Shown one piece after another: positions 1 to 8,877 of a DNA stretch of 64,000 nucleotides. Within the stretch, counting starts at the first letter, position 1. Every line of letters begins with the position of its first letter. This DNA is from Flavobacterium soli DSM 19725 (GTDB taxonomy: Bacteria > Bacteroidota > Bacteroidia > Flavobacteriales > Flavobacteriaceae). The notes under the pieces were generated by a model that had not been told where the DNA came from, made no database searches, and worked only from the letters and a program-made list of their open reading frames with translations. The stretch is taken from contig NZ_KE383907.1 of NCBI RefSeq assembly GCF_000422705.1, forward strand, positions 62,001 to 126,000, given 5' to 3'. The position numbers and the translations under genes were made by a program.

Positions 1-1781
1 GGGATTTTTGCGTTTCCTTTTAGGGTTAGCTCTTGACCGTCGCGTTTCATTTTAAAGGTTAGTGGGTCGCCTTCCTTGATGGCCATGCTCATCATGATCA
101 GATCGTTGACGTTATCGAGGTTGTATTTTACGTCGTTGATGGCGAGTAGAACGTCGCCTCCTTTGATGCCGATGGTGTTCATGAAATCGTTCAATTCGGC
201 TCCTGGGATGATTAGTAATTCCTTTGTTGAAGGGTCGAGAACTGTGATAACGGGTGCTTGATTGTGGACAAAAATATTCCCTGGAACTTGCATTGTGGTT
301 TTTGTAACGCCCATTTTTGCAAAGTATTTTTCGTATGGAATTGGAGTTGGTCCTGCAACATACGTGTTTAGGAATTCGCCCACTTCTGGGTAGGTGAGCT
401 GTGTTATTTTTGCAAAAAGATCTTTGTCGTCAAATGCTTTTTGAGTTCCATATTCGTTGGAAAGTTTTTGCATCAGGTCGAGAATTCCTCTTTCGCCATT
501 GCTTTTTTCTCTGATTGTGATGTCGATGCACATTGCGATTAATGCTCCTTTTTCGTAAACGTTTAGGTATTGGTCCTTGTAGGGCTTTTTCAAGACTTCG
601 GCACTCATTTTTGTGAAGGGCATCGTGTCGTCCATTTGCAGTGAATTGGCAATTTTCCCGTTCATTCTTTGGTAGAATTGTTCTTCGGTGATGAGGCCTT
701 GATTGACTTGGAACAGATTTGCAAAATATTCTGTCACTCCTTCATACATCCATAAGTGTTGTGACATCTTTGGTGTGTTGTAGTCGAAGTTTTGGATTTC
801 TTTTGAGTGGATCGTAAGCGGTGTTACGATGTGAAAAAATTCGTGGGAAACGACATCTTTTAGTTGTTCTGCCAGTTGTTCTTTTGGCATCATTTCCGGC
901 ATGACTACGGTTGTAGAAGTTGGGTGTTCCAAAGCTCCAAAGCCATTTGCATCGGCACGGTTCATGTCTGACAGGTATAGCAATACTGCATATTTTTTAG
1001 TTGAATTGAATTTGCCCAAGAAATTTTTTTGAGCGGTCATCATGGTTTTCATCTCTGGGGTGATGCTTTCGGCCGTTATAAGTCCGTTTGGAGAATAGAC
1101 CGCGATGATGATTTCCATTCCGTCTACTGTAAATGTGGTGTAGTCTGGTTTAGAATACATGATAGGATTCTCTACCAATTCGGCATAACGGGAGGTGTTG
1201 AACGTGTCTTTTGTGTCGCTGGCGTCCTTATCGACCATTGCCGTAGCTCCCCAAAGTGTTGCTGGGTGTGCAATATTCACTTTGTAGGGAAACTCGATCA
1301 TGTCTGAAAAATAGCCTACGAAAGCATGGGTGTTGATCATGAAGTTTTTGCCTTCCTCGATATTGGTTCCGGCTGGTGAAAAGATGTCGTGGGTGTCTTC
1401 GATATCATAAGTATCGTTTACATAATAGGTAATCTTGCTGAGCTTTTTTGCATTGCTGATTTTCCATGAGTTGTCCTCTAGTTTTGCAACAGTCAAGGCT
1501 GTTCCTTTGGCATCATAGGCTTTTAAGTTTTCTATGAATTTGCCATAATCGTCTTCAGAATAGGTGCCTGGGATGATCTTTGGAACGTGATAGGTGACTT
1601 CGTTACTGCTGATTTTTGGTGGGGTAACGGTGACCATGACTTGATCGTCTTTTACTACATTCAAGTCGATATCTACTTGTATTTGCTTGTCTTTTGATTG
1701 TGCCGTAGCATTGAAGTTTAAAAATGACATTGTTATTGCCAAAAAGTAAAAACTTTTGAGATTCTGAACTCTTAATTTCAT
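1..1781 (-). CDS. M61 family metallopeptidase with PDZ domain (3' end outside window)
   Basis: The reading frame is open from an ATG at 1781 to the window edge, so 593 codons are visible and the C-terminus is missing. It begins with a signal peptide ending near NATAQS (residues 1-28), so the protein is exported. An M61 N-terminal beta domain is followed by the zinc motif HEFFH at residues 313-317, and a downstream EGVTEYF motif supplies the usual glutamate ligand. The last visible part resembles a PDZ domain (IKGGDVLLAIND). M61 peptidases are glycyl aminopeptidase-like exopeptidases acting outside the cytoplasm. The motifs make the family secure; the substrate is unknown. The gene is divergent from the small membrane protein at 1928. 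Confidence 0.9.
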   Translation of the reverse strand, partial: MKLRVQNLKSFYFLAITMSFLNFNATAQSKDKQIQVDIDLNVVKDDQVMVTVTPPKISSNEVTYHVPKIIPGTYSEDDYGKFIENLKAYDAKGTALTVAKLEDNSWKISNAKKLSKITYYVNDTYDIEDTHDIFSPAGTNIEEGKNFMINTHAFVGYFSDMIEFPYKVNIAHPATLWGATAMVDKDASDTKDTFNTSRYAELVENPIMYSKPDYTTFTVDGMEIIIAVYSPNGLITAESITPEMKTMMTAQKNFLGKFNSTKKYAVLLYLSDMNRADANGFGALEHPTSTTVVMPEMMPKEQLAEQLKDVVSHEFFHIVTPLTIHSKEIQNFDYNTPKMSQHLWMYEGVTEYFANLFQVNQGLITEEQFYQRMNGKIANSLQMDDTMPFTKMSAEVLKKPYKDQYLNVYEKGALIAMCIDITIREKSNGERGILDLMQKLSNEYGTQKAFDDKDLFAKITQLTYPEVGEFLNTYVAGPTPIPYEKYFAKMGVTKTTMQVPGNIFVHNQAPVITVLDPSTKELLIIPGAELNDFMNTIGIKGGDVLLAINDVKYNLDNVNDLIMMSMAIKEGDPLTFKMKRDGQELTLKGNAKI

Positions 1782-1904
1782 CTTTTTTAGATTTGATTTG
1801 AATGTAAGACTGTGGTTTAACAAAATTGTTACATGTTGCAAAGAAAGTTAATTTAAAAAAGGGTGGGAGTTATAGAGTTGTTAATTTAAAACAAGTTTTT
1901 TATC

Positions 1905-1912
1905 TACATTTG
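1905..1912 (+). promoter_or_regulatory. Putative -7 promoter element TACATTTG
   Basis: The sequence TACATTTG matches the Bacteroidota -7 consensus TAnnTTTG. A TTG lies at 1878-1880, 24 bases upstream, slightly further than usual. It sits 15 bases before the ATG at 1928, which supports that start over the ATG at 1826. Confidence 0.55.
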
Positions 1913-1927
1913 AGATTAAAATGCGAT

Positions 1928-2131
1928 ATGCAAATTGTTTCCCTTCTACTTATCATAATAATTGTATTGTATGGTATCAAAGAATTGAAAAATTCTAATA
2001 AGTTGCCAAATGATAGTGCATATAATATGTATCAAAATTCTAGATATTATCGTCTATTGATAATGGTGATTGTAGTTGTATGTGGATTAATTATATTCTT
2101 GTTTCGTTGTTTTTTGAATAATAAGTGTTAA
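1928..2131 (+). CDS. Small membrane protein, function unknown
   Basis: This is a 67-codon frame whose product has two predicted membrane segments, near residues 3-15 (VSLLLIIIIVLYG) and 43-60 (LIMVIVVVCGLIIFLF), joined by a polar loop rich in Asn, Ser and Tyr. An in-frame ATG at 1826 would give 101 residues, but a TACATTTG promoter element at 1905-1912 lies inside that extension, so the shorter start is preferred. The family is not recognised. It lies between the divergent M61 peptidase and the convergent TonB receptor, whose stop codon is only 2 bases away. The hydrophobic segments argue that it is translated, but there is no functional clue. Confidence 0.5.
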   Translation: MQIVSLLLIIIIVLYGIKELKNSNKLPNDSAYNMYQNSRYYRLLIMVIVVVCGLIIFLFRCFLNNKC

Positions 2132-2133
2132 TA

Positions 2134-4206
2134 TTAAAACACGTATTCAAATGAAACATTCCCATAATAATTGACAGGAAGCCCTGGGTAATAATATCTT
2201 GGAGTGGCATTTCCAAAAGCGGTAGCATTGACCAAAACCATCGAGGCATATTTTTCGTTGGCGATGTTGTTGATTCCAAAAGCAATTTTAGAGGTAAATC
2301 CTTTAAATACTTCAAAATTATAACCTGCTTTTAGATTGATGATCTCATAGCTGTCGCTGTAAACAGAATTAGCATCGTTTAGTGGAATCTCATCCACAAA
2401 TTGATAGTCGGCAGAAAGGTAGAGGCCAAATTTTGTATTGAAGCTTATTCCGGCATTTGCTTTATTTGACGGAACTCCAGTGAGTTCATTTCCTGAGAAA
2501 TCATTGTCAATAAATTCTTTGAACTCATATTTTCCAATCGATGCTGCAACAAACGGATTCAGTGTCAGGAAATGGTTTATTCTAAGGGTATAGTCTGCTG
2601 AAAATTCTATTCCTTGATGGAGTGTTTTGCCAGCATTTATGCCAACATATTGGTCGTCGCCAATTCTTTGAGCAACTAGTAAATCGTTGATTTGCATAGA
2701 ATAGATTGAAAATTCTGTGTATAAATTCTTGTTTAGCAGATAGAACTTCCCGCCGATTTCAAAATTATAGCCACTTTCGGGCTTGATGTTAGAATTGATG
2801 GTGCCGTTTGCTGTCAAGGTTTCTTCGACGCTTGGAAGCGAAAAACCTCGGCTTGCCGAAATATAAAGTGTTTTTAAAGAACTTGGTTTGTATAAAAACG
2901 AAAGTTGAGGCGACCAAATGGCGCCATAGCTATAACTTTCGGTAAAAGCATCTTCTATTGGAAACGTTGAGTCTAATTCAAATTGGGTCTTGTTGACATT
3001 CAATCCCGTTTGGAATTCGAATTGATTGGAAAAGGCAAAACGTAGTTGTGCAAAAGCATTGTAGAAATTGCGTTTCTGGTAGTTTTGCGTGAGTTGATTG
3101 CCTTGCAAACTGCCTAAATCATTATTTTCTTCATAAAGGTTTTCGAATGTTTTTCCGGTATAATCATCCCGAAAATATTCTGCTCCAAAATTGAAATTGC
3201 TTTTAATTGTTCCGATAGCAAAACTTCCTGTAAAGGCTGTTCTAGCACCATAAGCAAAATTATATTGTCGCAACACATCAAAAGGACGAGGTTCGTTATT
3301 GTCCTTGTAATTGATGAAAACCGAAGAGGCATTTTTTAAGTTTTTGCTGATTTCAAACTCATACGAAAGTCCTCCCAAAACCGATTTGTATTGCTTGAAG
3401 CCTTTTGAGTCAACCCAAGTGGGGGCTCCGGCTTGCGGATTATTGTCAAACATTTCCTTGTTGATAGAGCTCGGAATAAACGCTTTTAGATAGGTATGAT
3501 TAAAGAAATAACTGAACTTGCTTTTTTCCTTTCGGAACAATTCGCCGGCAAGTGTGATTCCTTCTCGATTGTAGGAGCTGTTTTCCCGCCAACCGTCGGT
3601 TTTTAGATGGTGATAACTGATATTGAGACTCGAAGTGTTAGTGTTTAATCCGTAATTCAAGGTGTTTTTTACCAATCCGAACGAGCCGTGAACGGTACTG
3701 ATTGAAGCTGTGTTTTGATGCAGATTGTTTTTCGGGGTAATCAAAATGGCACCACCCAAACCTGCTCCATAAATGCTGGAAAGTGGCCCTTTGATGATTT
3801 CCACTTGGCTGATGTTTTCCAGATCGATGTCTTCGATGGTGGTTTCGCTATTGCCGGAAGTTAGTGGAATGTTGCCGTAGAAAGCTCGGATTTTGTTGGT
3901 TCCGTAAGGTGTTCTCGCTCCAATTCCACGAATGGAAATTCTGTTGGTCGTCACGTTTGCCGATTGCATATAAACACCAGGAATTCGGTTTAAGGCAACG
4001 GAAATATCGGTGTTGTTATTGGCTTGCAGTTCCTTTTCGGAGAGAATCCCTATTGAAGCTGGAGCATTGAGCAAACTGTCGTTGATATGGAAATTGCTTA
4101 TTGTTACTTCCTTGAGGATCTCACCTTTGAAAATGGTATCAGATTGAGAAAATGATTTTAAAGAGAAAGAGAAGAGGATTATTAATAGAAAATAATTCTT
4201 TTTCAT
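2134..4206 (-). CDS. TonB-dependent outer membrane receptor
   Basis: The product is 690 residues from the ATG at 4206, which opens a clear signal peptide (MKKNYFLLIILFSFSLKSFS). A 10-residue longer frame exists but places charged residues before the signal. An N-terminal plug domain (about residues 40-165) carries the motifs NRIPGVYMQ, RISIRGIG, VEIIKGP and GAGLGGAILITPK. A 22-strand-type beta-barrel follows and ends in the aromatic-rich NVSFEYVF. There is no SusC-type carboxypeptidase-regulatory domain, so it resembles siderophore, metal or cofactor receptors (FecA/BtuB-like) more than glycan receptors. The substrate cannot be told: no SusD, transporter or regulator adjoins it. The transcript leader contains the 29-bp perfect inverted repeat at 4223-4293, which starts 16 bases upstream of the start codon. 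Confidence 0.9.
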   Translation of the reverse strand: MKKNYFLLIILFSFSLKSFSQSDTIFKGEILKEVTISNFHINDSLLNAPASIGILSEKELQANNNTDISVALNRIPGVYMQSANVTTNRISIRGIGARTPYGTNKIRAFYGNIPLTSGNSETTIEDIDLENISQVEIIKGPLSSIYGAGLGGAILITPKNNLHQNTASISTVHGSFGLVKNTLNYGLNTNTSSLNISYHHLKTDGWRENSSYNREGITLAGELFRKEKSKFSYFFNHTYLKAFIPSSINKEMFDNNPQAGAPTWVDSKGFKQYKSVLGGLSYEFEISKNLKNASSVFINYKDNNEPRPFDVLRQYNFAYGARTAFTGSFAIGTIKSNFNFGAEYFRDDYTGKTFENLYEENNDLGSLQGNQLTQNYQKRNFYNAFAQLRFAFSNQFEFQTGLNVNKTQFELDSTFPIEDAFTESYSYGAIWSPQLSFLYKPSSLKTLYISASRGFSLPSVEETLTANGTINSNIKPESGYNFEIGGKFYLLNKNLYTEFSIYSMQINDLLVAQRIGDDQYVGINAGKTLHQGIEFSADYTLRINHFLTLNPFVAASIGKYEFKEFIDNDFSGNELTGVPSNKANAGISFNTKFGLYLSADYQFVDEIPLNDANSVYSDSYEIINLKAGYNFEVFKGFTSKIAFGINNIANEKYASMVLVNATAFGNATPRYYYPGLPVNYYGNVSFEYVF

Positions 4207-4222
4207 TGAACGCGGTTTTATG

Positions 4223-4293
4223 AACACAGATTTCACAGATTATCACAGATTCGCCACCTCCAAAAATCTGTGATAATCTGTGAAATCTGTGTT
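4223..4293. repeat. Perfect 29-bp inverted repeat with 13-base loop
   Basis: Left arm 4223-4251 and right arm 4265-4293 are exact reverse complements. Each arm is built from three near-identical 9-10 base units of the form CACAGATT(T/A). It lies in the leader of the TonB receptor gene, without a following T-run. The remaining gap to hpt (4294-4506) is AT-rich and shows nothing else. It resembles dispersed short palindromic repeats of Bacteroidota genomes; a single copy occurs here. Confidence 0.85.
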
Positions 4294-4506
4294 AGAATTT
4301 TTATTTATTTGCTCTGATTTGCCAAATTGTGTTTCCGCTTTCGTTATAGCTTGTGGGGATTTAGAGGTTTGTTCTTTTTCAAGTTTGAAATTACGGCTTT
4401 TATTTTTTTCTACCTCTTTAATTTATTGAATATTAGAAATTTTTTAACATTAATAAAATTATAATAAATGTGAAATTAATTATAAAATAGCTGTTGGGGT
4501 TTTTAG

Positions 4507-4514
4507 TATATTTG
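4507..4514 (+). promoter_or_regulatory. Putative hpt promoter -7 element TATATTTG
   Basis: TATATTTG followed by CACC matches the TAnnTTTG consensus, 25 bases before the GTG start of hpt. No well-spaced -33 TTG is visible. Confidence 0.5.
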
Positions 4515-4539
4515 CACCTTATACTTAAAACGATTTATT

Positions 4540-5070
4540 GTGATACAAATCCACGACAAGCACTTCGTTCCGTTTATATCGGCAGAAGAAATTGATTTTG
4601 CATTGGTGAACATGGCAAAACAAATGGATGATGATTTTTTTGATGAAATTCCAGTATTCATAGGTGTTTTGAACGGTTCTTTTATGGTTTTGGCCGATTT
4701 GATGAAGCATTACAGAGGCATGTGTGAAGTTAGTTTTGTGAAAATGGCTTCGTATGAGGGAACTCAAACGACAAATTCTGTAAATGAATTGATTGGTTTG
4801 AACCAAGATTTGACGGGAAGAACAGTCGTAATCGTAGAAGATATTGTGGATACAGGCAACACAATAGAAGTTTTGAAAGATATTTTGAAGGCTCAAAATG
4901 TGAAGCATTTCAAGATTGCAACCTTGTTCTTCAAGCCTGAAGCTTATAAAAAAGACATCAAGCTGGATTATGTAGGAATCAGAATTCCGAACAAATTTAT
5001 CGTTGGTTATGGATTGGATTATGATGGACTAGGAAGAAATTTATCTGATGTTTACCAACTTGCGGAATAG
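4540..5070 (+). CDS. hpt: Hypoxanthine phosphoribosyltransferase
   Basis: The product is 176 residues and starts at a GTG codon. It salvages hypoxanthine (and usually guanine) with PRPP to make IMP or GMP in the cytoplasm. The PRPP-binding loop is clear at residues 97-108 (VIVEDIVDTGNT), preceded by the substrate-side segment VLNGSFMVLADL and followed by the purine-binding FIVGYGLDYDGLGRN near the C-terminus. Length fits the bacterial family. It is followed 49 bases later by adk, and the pair forms a purine nucleotide unit common in Flavobacteria. The spacer is rich in AAC repeats and has no terminator, consistent with co-transcription. Confidence 0.95.
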   Translation: MIQIHDKHFVPFISAEEIDFALVNMAKQMDDDFFDEIPVFIGVLNGSFMVLADLMKHYRGMCEVSFVKMASYEGTQTTNSVNELIGLNQDLTGRTVVIVEDIVDTGNTIEVLKDILKAQNVKHFKIATLFFKPEAYKKDIKLDYVGIRIPNKFIVGYGLDYDGLGRNLSDVYQLAE

Positions 5071-5119
5071 TAATTAGAATAACAACAACACAAATAACAA
5101 CAACAACTTTTTAGAAAAA

Positions 5120-5692
5120 ATGATTAACATAGTTTTATTCGGGAAACCTGGAGCTGGAAAAGGAACACAAGCAGAATTTTTAAAAGGAAAATACAATTTA
5201 GTGCACCTTTCTACAGGAGATATTTTCAGGTTTAACATCAAAAACGATACAGATTTAGGAAAATTGGCAAAAACCTTTATGGATAAAGGAGATTTGGTTC
5301 CAGATGAAGTAACTATTAAAATGTTGGAAAGTGAAGTAGATAAAAACCCAGCAGCAAAAGGATTTTTATTTGATGGTTTTCCTAGAACAATTGCACAAGC
5401 TGAAGCATTAGATGCTTTTTTGAGTTCTAAGCAACAAGAAATTACAGCCACAATTGCTTTGGAAGCCGATGATGAAATTTTGGTAAAGCGATTGTTAGAA
5501 AGAGGAAAAACTTCTGGTAGAATTGATGACCAAGATGAGGAAAAAATCAGAAACCGTTACCAAGAATACAACGAAAAGACAGCTCCTTTGATGGATTATT
5601 ACAAAGGACAAAATAAATTCTATCCTGTAAACGGAATAGGTTCAATCGAAGAAATTACAGAAAGATTGAGCAATGTGATTGAAAAATTATAA
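5120..5692 (+). CDS. adk: Adenylate kinase
   Basis: The product is 190 residues and catalyses ATP + AMP to 2 ADP in the cytoplasm. The P-loop GKPGAGKGT lies at residues 8-16. The AMP-site motif LSTGDIFR, the FDGFPRT motif and the lid arginines (LLERGKTSGRIDD) are all present. The lid is short and lacks the four-cysteine zinc site, so this is a short-lid, zinc-free enzyme. The start ATG at 5120 follows an A-rich stretch. The next gene starts 38 bases downstream, suggesting a shared transcript with hpt and the CorC-like gene. Confidence 0.97.
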   Translation: MINIVLFGKPGAGKGTQAEFLKGKYNLVHLSTGDIFRFNIKNDTDLGKLAKTFMDKGDLVPDEVTIKMLESEVDKNPAAKGFLFDGFPRTIAQAEALDAFLSSKQQEITATIALEADDEILVKRLLERGKTSGRIDDQDEEKIRNRYQEYNEKTAPLMDYYKGQNKFYPVNGIGSIEEITERLSNVIEKL

Positions 5693-5730
5693 TTCAGCAC
5701 AAACACTAGTACTAACGAACACTCCATACA

Positions 5731-7005
5731 TTGGAAATACTTATAATTCTTTTCTTGATCATTCTAAACGGCGTTTTCTCGATGTCGGAGATTGCACTGA
5801 TTTCTGCCCGAAAGAACCGTTTGGAGAATGCTGCAAAAAAAGGAAATGCAAGTGCGAAAGCTGCATTGGAATTAGCCAATTCGCCAAATAAATTTTTATC
5901 GACCGTTCAGATCGGAATTACGTTAATCGGAATTCTGACGGGTATTTTTTCTGGAGATAAAATTACTACTGATGTTCAAGTTTTTGTAGAAGGATTTGCA
6001 TCTTTAAAACCTTATGCAGATTCAATCGCAGTGGGAATTGTTGTGGTAATTCTTACTTTTTTCTCCCTTGTTTTAGGAGAGTTATTGCCTAAACGAATCG
6101 GTTTGAACCATCCAGAAGCCATTGCAAAAGCAGTAGCTCTACCAATGAAGGTGATCTCAATTATTACTGCTCCTTTTATTTGGTTGCTAACGATTTCTAC
6201 GGAGTTTTTATTGAAAGTATTAATGATCAAGCCATCTGCCGAAGGAAAAGTAACCGAGGAAGAAATTAAGGCCATCATTAAGGAAGGAACCGAAGGTGGA
6301 GAAGTTCAGGAAATTGAACAGGACATTGTGGAACGTGTTTTTCATATTGGGGATAGGAAAGTAAATTCGCTGATGACGCACAGAAAATCAGTTGTTTTTC
6401 TTCCGCTAAATTCTGATAAAAATCAGGTTAGAGATATGATGTTGAAGGAATTGCATTCGATTTATCCAGTTTATGGCGATAATTATGATGATATTGTTGG
6501 GGTTGTAAATCTTAAAAATATTTTCGCCAATATCGAAAAAGACAATTTCAATCTGAACGAGATAATGACCGATGCTCCATTTATTATGGAACAAACCACG
6601 GCTTACAAAGCGTTAGAGAATTTCAAGAAAAGCGGTATTCATTATGCTTTTGTGTCAGATGAATATGGTGTTTTTCAGGGTGTTATAACATTGAATGATA
6701 TTTTGGAAGCGTTGGTTGGAGATGCTTCAGATTTTTATAAAGAAGATTTTCAACTTGTGGAAAGGGAAGACGGAACATGGCTTGTGGACGGACATTATTC
6801 GTTGCACGATTTCCTTACCTATTTTGAATTAGACGAGCTCATTAATGATTATGAAGTAACAACCGTTAGTGGTTTGATCATGACTGAACTATCCTATATC
6901 CCAAAACAGGGAGAAAAACTAATATGGAACCATTTTGAACTCGAAGTTATCGATATGGATGGTGTAAAGATTGACAAAGTAATGGTGAAATCATTGCAGA
7001 AATAA
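5731..7005 (+). CDS. CorC/HlyC-family membrane protein (DUF21, CBS pair)
   Basis: The product is 424 residues, read from a TTG start that leads directly into the first membrane helix (MEILIILFLIILNGVFSMSEIAL). The N-terminal DUF21 (CNNM) domain has several membrane segments to about residue 150. A pair of CBS domains (about 200-330) and a C-terminal CorC_HlyC domain (about 345-424) follow. The family is linked to magnesium or cobalt efflux and is often annotated as hemolysin-like, but transport specificity cannot be read here. The frame an ATG would use begins inside helix 1, so the TTG start is preferred. It follows adk in the same direction. Confidence 0.88.
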   Translation: MEILIILFLIILNGVFSMSEIALISARKNRLENAAKKGNASAKAALELANSPNKFLSTVQIGITLIGILTGIFSGDKITTDVQVFVEGFASLKPYADSIAVGIVVVILTFFSLVLGELLPKRIGLNHPEAIAKAVALPMKVISIITAPFIWLLTISTEFLLKVLMIKPSAEGKVTEEEIKAIIKEGTEGGEVQEIEQDIVERVFHIGDRKVNSLMTHRKSVVFLPLNSDKNQVRDMMLKELHSIYPVYGDNYDDIVGVVNLKNIFANIEKDNFNLNEIMTDAPFIMEQTTAYKALENFKKSGIHYAFVSDEYGVFQGVITLNDILEALVGDASDFYKEDFQLVEREDGTWLVDGHYSLHDFLTYFELDELINDYEVTTVSGLIMTELSYIPKQGEKLIWNHFELEVIDMDGVKIDKVMVKSLQK

Positions 7006-7085
7006 ATAGTTATTATTCACAGTTGTAAAACTGAGATGAAAACTGAAAACTAAAAAAATGACATAAGATTTGAAATTAAAAGGAG

Positions 7086-7102
7086 GACAGCCAGTGGCTG
7101 TC
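7086..7102. repeat. Short palindrome upstream of obg
   Basis: GACAGCCA and TGGCTGTC are exact inverted arms around a single G. Five T residues follow a few bases later, so it could act as a weak terminator between the CorC-like gene and obg, or be a short repeat relic. The 143-base spacer holds nothing else recognisable. Confidence 0.5.
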
Positions 7103-7148
7103 AGGTATTTTTAATCAGAGTTGTTTTGAAAAAGCAAAAATAGAAAAG

Positions 7149-8162
7149 ATGACAGAGGGGAACTTCGTAGATTACGTTAAGATATATGTTTCATCCGGAA
7201 AAGGAGGGAAAGGTTCAACGCATTTGCATAGAGAGAAATTTATTGAAAAAGGTGGTCCAGATGGTGGAGATGGTGGTCGTGGTGGTCACGTTTATTTGGT
7301 TGGAAACAAAAGTTTGTGGACGTTATTTCACTTGAAATTCGCCCGACATATCAAAGCTGGTCACGGTGGTGATGGTGGTGGCGATAGAAGTACAGGTCAC
7401 GACGGAGAAGATAAATTTATCGAAGTGCCATTGGGGACTGTGGTTCGCGACAAGGAAACGAATGAAATTTTATTTGAAATTACCGAACACGGCGAGAAAA
7501 GAATTGTAGCTCAAGGTGGGAAAGGTGGTTTGGGGAACTGGCATTTTAGAAGTTCGACGAACCAAACACCAAGATATGCACAACCTGGAATGCCTTCTAT
7601 TGAGATGGATATGATTTTGGAATTGAAAGTCTTGGCAGATGTTGGTTTGGTTGGTTTCCCAAACGCTGGAAAATCTACTTTGCTGTCGGTTCTAACTTCT
7701 GCAAAACCAAAAATTGCCGATTATCCGTTTACAACCTTGAAACCGAATTTAGGAATTGTGGCCTATCGTGATTATCAATCGTTTGTGATTGCCGATATTC
7801 CTGGAATTATTGAAGGTGCTGCCGAAGGAAAAGGTCTTGGACATTATTTCTTGCGTCACATCGAAAGAAATTCAACTTTGTTGTTTTTAGTTCCTGTTGA
7901 TACTCCGGATATTAAGGCAGAATATGATATCTTGGTAAACGAATTGACAAAATATAATCCTGAAATGCTCGATAAGGAGCGAATGCTGGTGATTTCAAAA
8001 TGTGACATGCTCGATGACGAGTTGAAAGCTGAATTGAAAACACAGTTGGATAAGGATTTTAAGGATATTCCGTATATGTTTATCTCCTCGGTTGCCCAGC
8101 AAGGGTTGACGGAATTGAAAGATAAATTATGGAAAATGTTGAATGAAGAAAACAACCAATAA
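7149..8162 (+). CDS. obg: GTPase Obg/CgtA
   Basis: The product is 337 residues. It is a large-subunit ribosome-assembly GTPase also tied to stringent and stress responses. The glycine-rich Obg fold occupies residues 1-160 with runs such as [14 protein letters not shown]. The G domain has G1 GFPNAGKST (169-177), switch residues YPFTTLKP, G3 DIPG (216-219) and G4 SKCD. There is no OCT C-terminal extension, as in many short Obg proteins. It is followed within 2 bases by the small secreted-protein gene at 8164, so the two are probably co-transcribed. Confidence 0.96.
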   Translation: MTEGNFVDYVKIYVSSGKGGKGSTHLHREKFIEKGGPDGGDGGRGGHVYLVGNKSLWTLFHLKFARHIKAGHGGDGGGDRSTGHDGEDKFIEVPLGTVVRDKETNEILFEITEHGEKRIVAQGGKGGLGNWHFRSSTNQTPRYAQPGMPSIEMDMILELKVLADVGLVGFPNAGKSTLLSVLTSAKPKIADYPFTTLKPNLGIVAYRDYQSFVIADIPGIIEGAAEGKGLGHYFLRHIERNSTLLFLVPVDTPDIKAEYDILVNELTKYNPEMLDKERMLVISKCDMLDDELKAELKTQLDKDFKDIPYMFISSVAQQGLTELKDKLWKMLNEENNQ

Positions 8163-8163
8163 T

Positions 8164-8532
8164 ATGAAAAAGCTAATCGTATTGTTTTTATTGTTTGCTG
8201 GTTTAGCAGGACATTCTCAAAATGTCTCAGATTCTACCTATTTTAAAATTGCACCTTCAAAATACGATTGGAGCAAGCTTGATATTTCGGATATTACTTT
8301 TTCGATTGACATGAAGCAGTTCAAAGATGTTTCGGTGGTTTCATTTTATGATTTGAACAGTATTTTCAAATATGATTACATCCAAAATCAAGGATTTTAT
8401 ACTTCTCAAAGAGTAACAGCAAATCCTGGAGGAAGTTATTTGGCAGTTGATAGGGATTTTTATTATCCAAGCAGTGCCGAATCATTGGCTGGTGCTTTTG
8501 TGACCGGTTTGTTTAATACTATATTCAAGTAA
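8164..8532 (+). CDS. Small secreted protein, function unknown
   Basis: The product is 122 residues from the ATG at 8164, which opens a good signal peptide (MKKLIVLFLLFAGLAGHSQ). An in-frame ATG at 8143 overlaps obg and would put charged residues ahead of it. The mature part is rich in aromatic residues and has no domain I recognise. Its mature N-terminus (QNVSDSTYFKIAPSKYD) resembles that of the secreted protein at 24787 (QNVNDYPYLIVPTKFD). It ends at the terminator near 8555, so it is the last gene of the obg unit. Confidence 0.7.
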   Translation: MKKLIVLFLLFAGLAGHSQNVSDSTYFKIAPSKYDWSKLDISDITFSIDMKQFKDVSVVSFYDLNSIFKYDYIQNQGFYTSQRVTANPGGSYLAVDRDFYYPSSAESLAGAFVTGLFNTIFK

Positions 8533-8554
8533 ATTTTTTTTTAAGATTTATACT

Positions 8555-8581
8555 AAAACCATCCAATCGGGTGGTTTTTTT
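8555..8581 (+). terminator. Rho-independent terminator after the obg unit
   Basis: Arms AAACCATCC and GGGTGGTTT pair around AATC (one G-U) and are followed by a T-run. Confidence 0.85.
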
Positions 8582-8619
8582 GTGCTTTTTAGGAAGGGTT
8601 TTCTTTTGGAAATAAATCT

Positions 8620-8712
8620 TGATTATAGCAAGAACCGCGATAGGGATTGAAGTGGCATCCTTTTCCCTCTTTCTTTAAGAGGGAAAAGATAGAACGGACA
8701 GCCTGGCCATTC
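8620..8712. repeat. Probable dispersed intergenic repeat with central hairpin
   Basis: A GC-rich segment contains a perfect 12-bp hairpin (arms 8660-8671 and 8677-8688, loop TCTTT). It is flanked by GCGATAGGGATTGAAGTGG on the left and AACGGACAGCCTGGCC on the right. Its composition differs from the surrounding AT-rich spacer and it codes for nothing. I recall similar segments from intergenic regions of other Flavobacterium genomes, which is memory and not a search. The rest of the gap 8533-8877 holds only the terminator and the leader of the next gene. Confidence 0.6.
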
Positions 8713-8829
8713 GCCCAAATGCTGCATATTCTAAAAGAAACGTTAAATGTCAACTATAACGTTTTAGTTTGTATGTTTTTATAGGAATCGGGTTCTCAAA
8801 AAGAGGTATATTAGCACCCTTAAAAAAAT

Positions 8830-8851
8830 AGGCTTTAATTTTTTAAAGCCT
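8830..8851 (+). promoter_or_regulatory. Leader hairpin of the S46 peptidase gene
   Basis: AGGCTTTAA and TTAAAGCCT are inverted arms in the leader, 27 bases before the ATG at 8878. A weak -7-like element TATATTAG followed by CACCC lies just upstream at about 8808-8815. Confidence 0.4.
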
Positions 8852-8877
8852 GTCGATTAACTAACTAATTTATAAAA

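Noticed and set aside
1029-1307. 92-codon plus-strand ORF in the first kilobase
   Set aside because: It is antisense to the M61 peptidase frame, which runs open from 1781 to the window edge with HEFFH in place.
4525-4908. 127-codon minus-strand ORF over hpt
   Set aside because: It is antisense to hpt, which has clear PRPP-binding motifs; the shadow product has no domain.
5080-5106. AAC-rich repeats before adk
   Set aside because: A-rich leaders are normal in Bacteroidota, which rarely use Shine-Dalgarno pairing; this is not a CRISPR or tandem repeat element.
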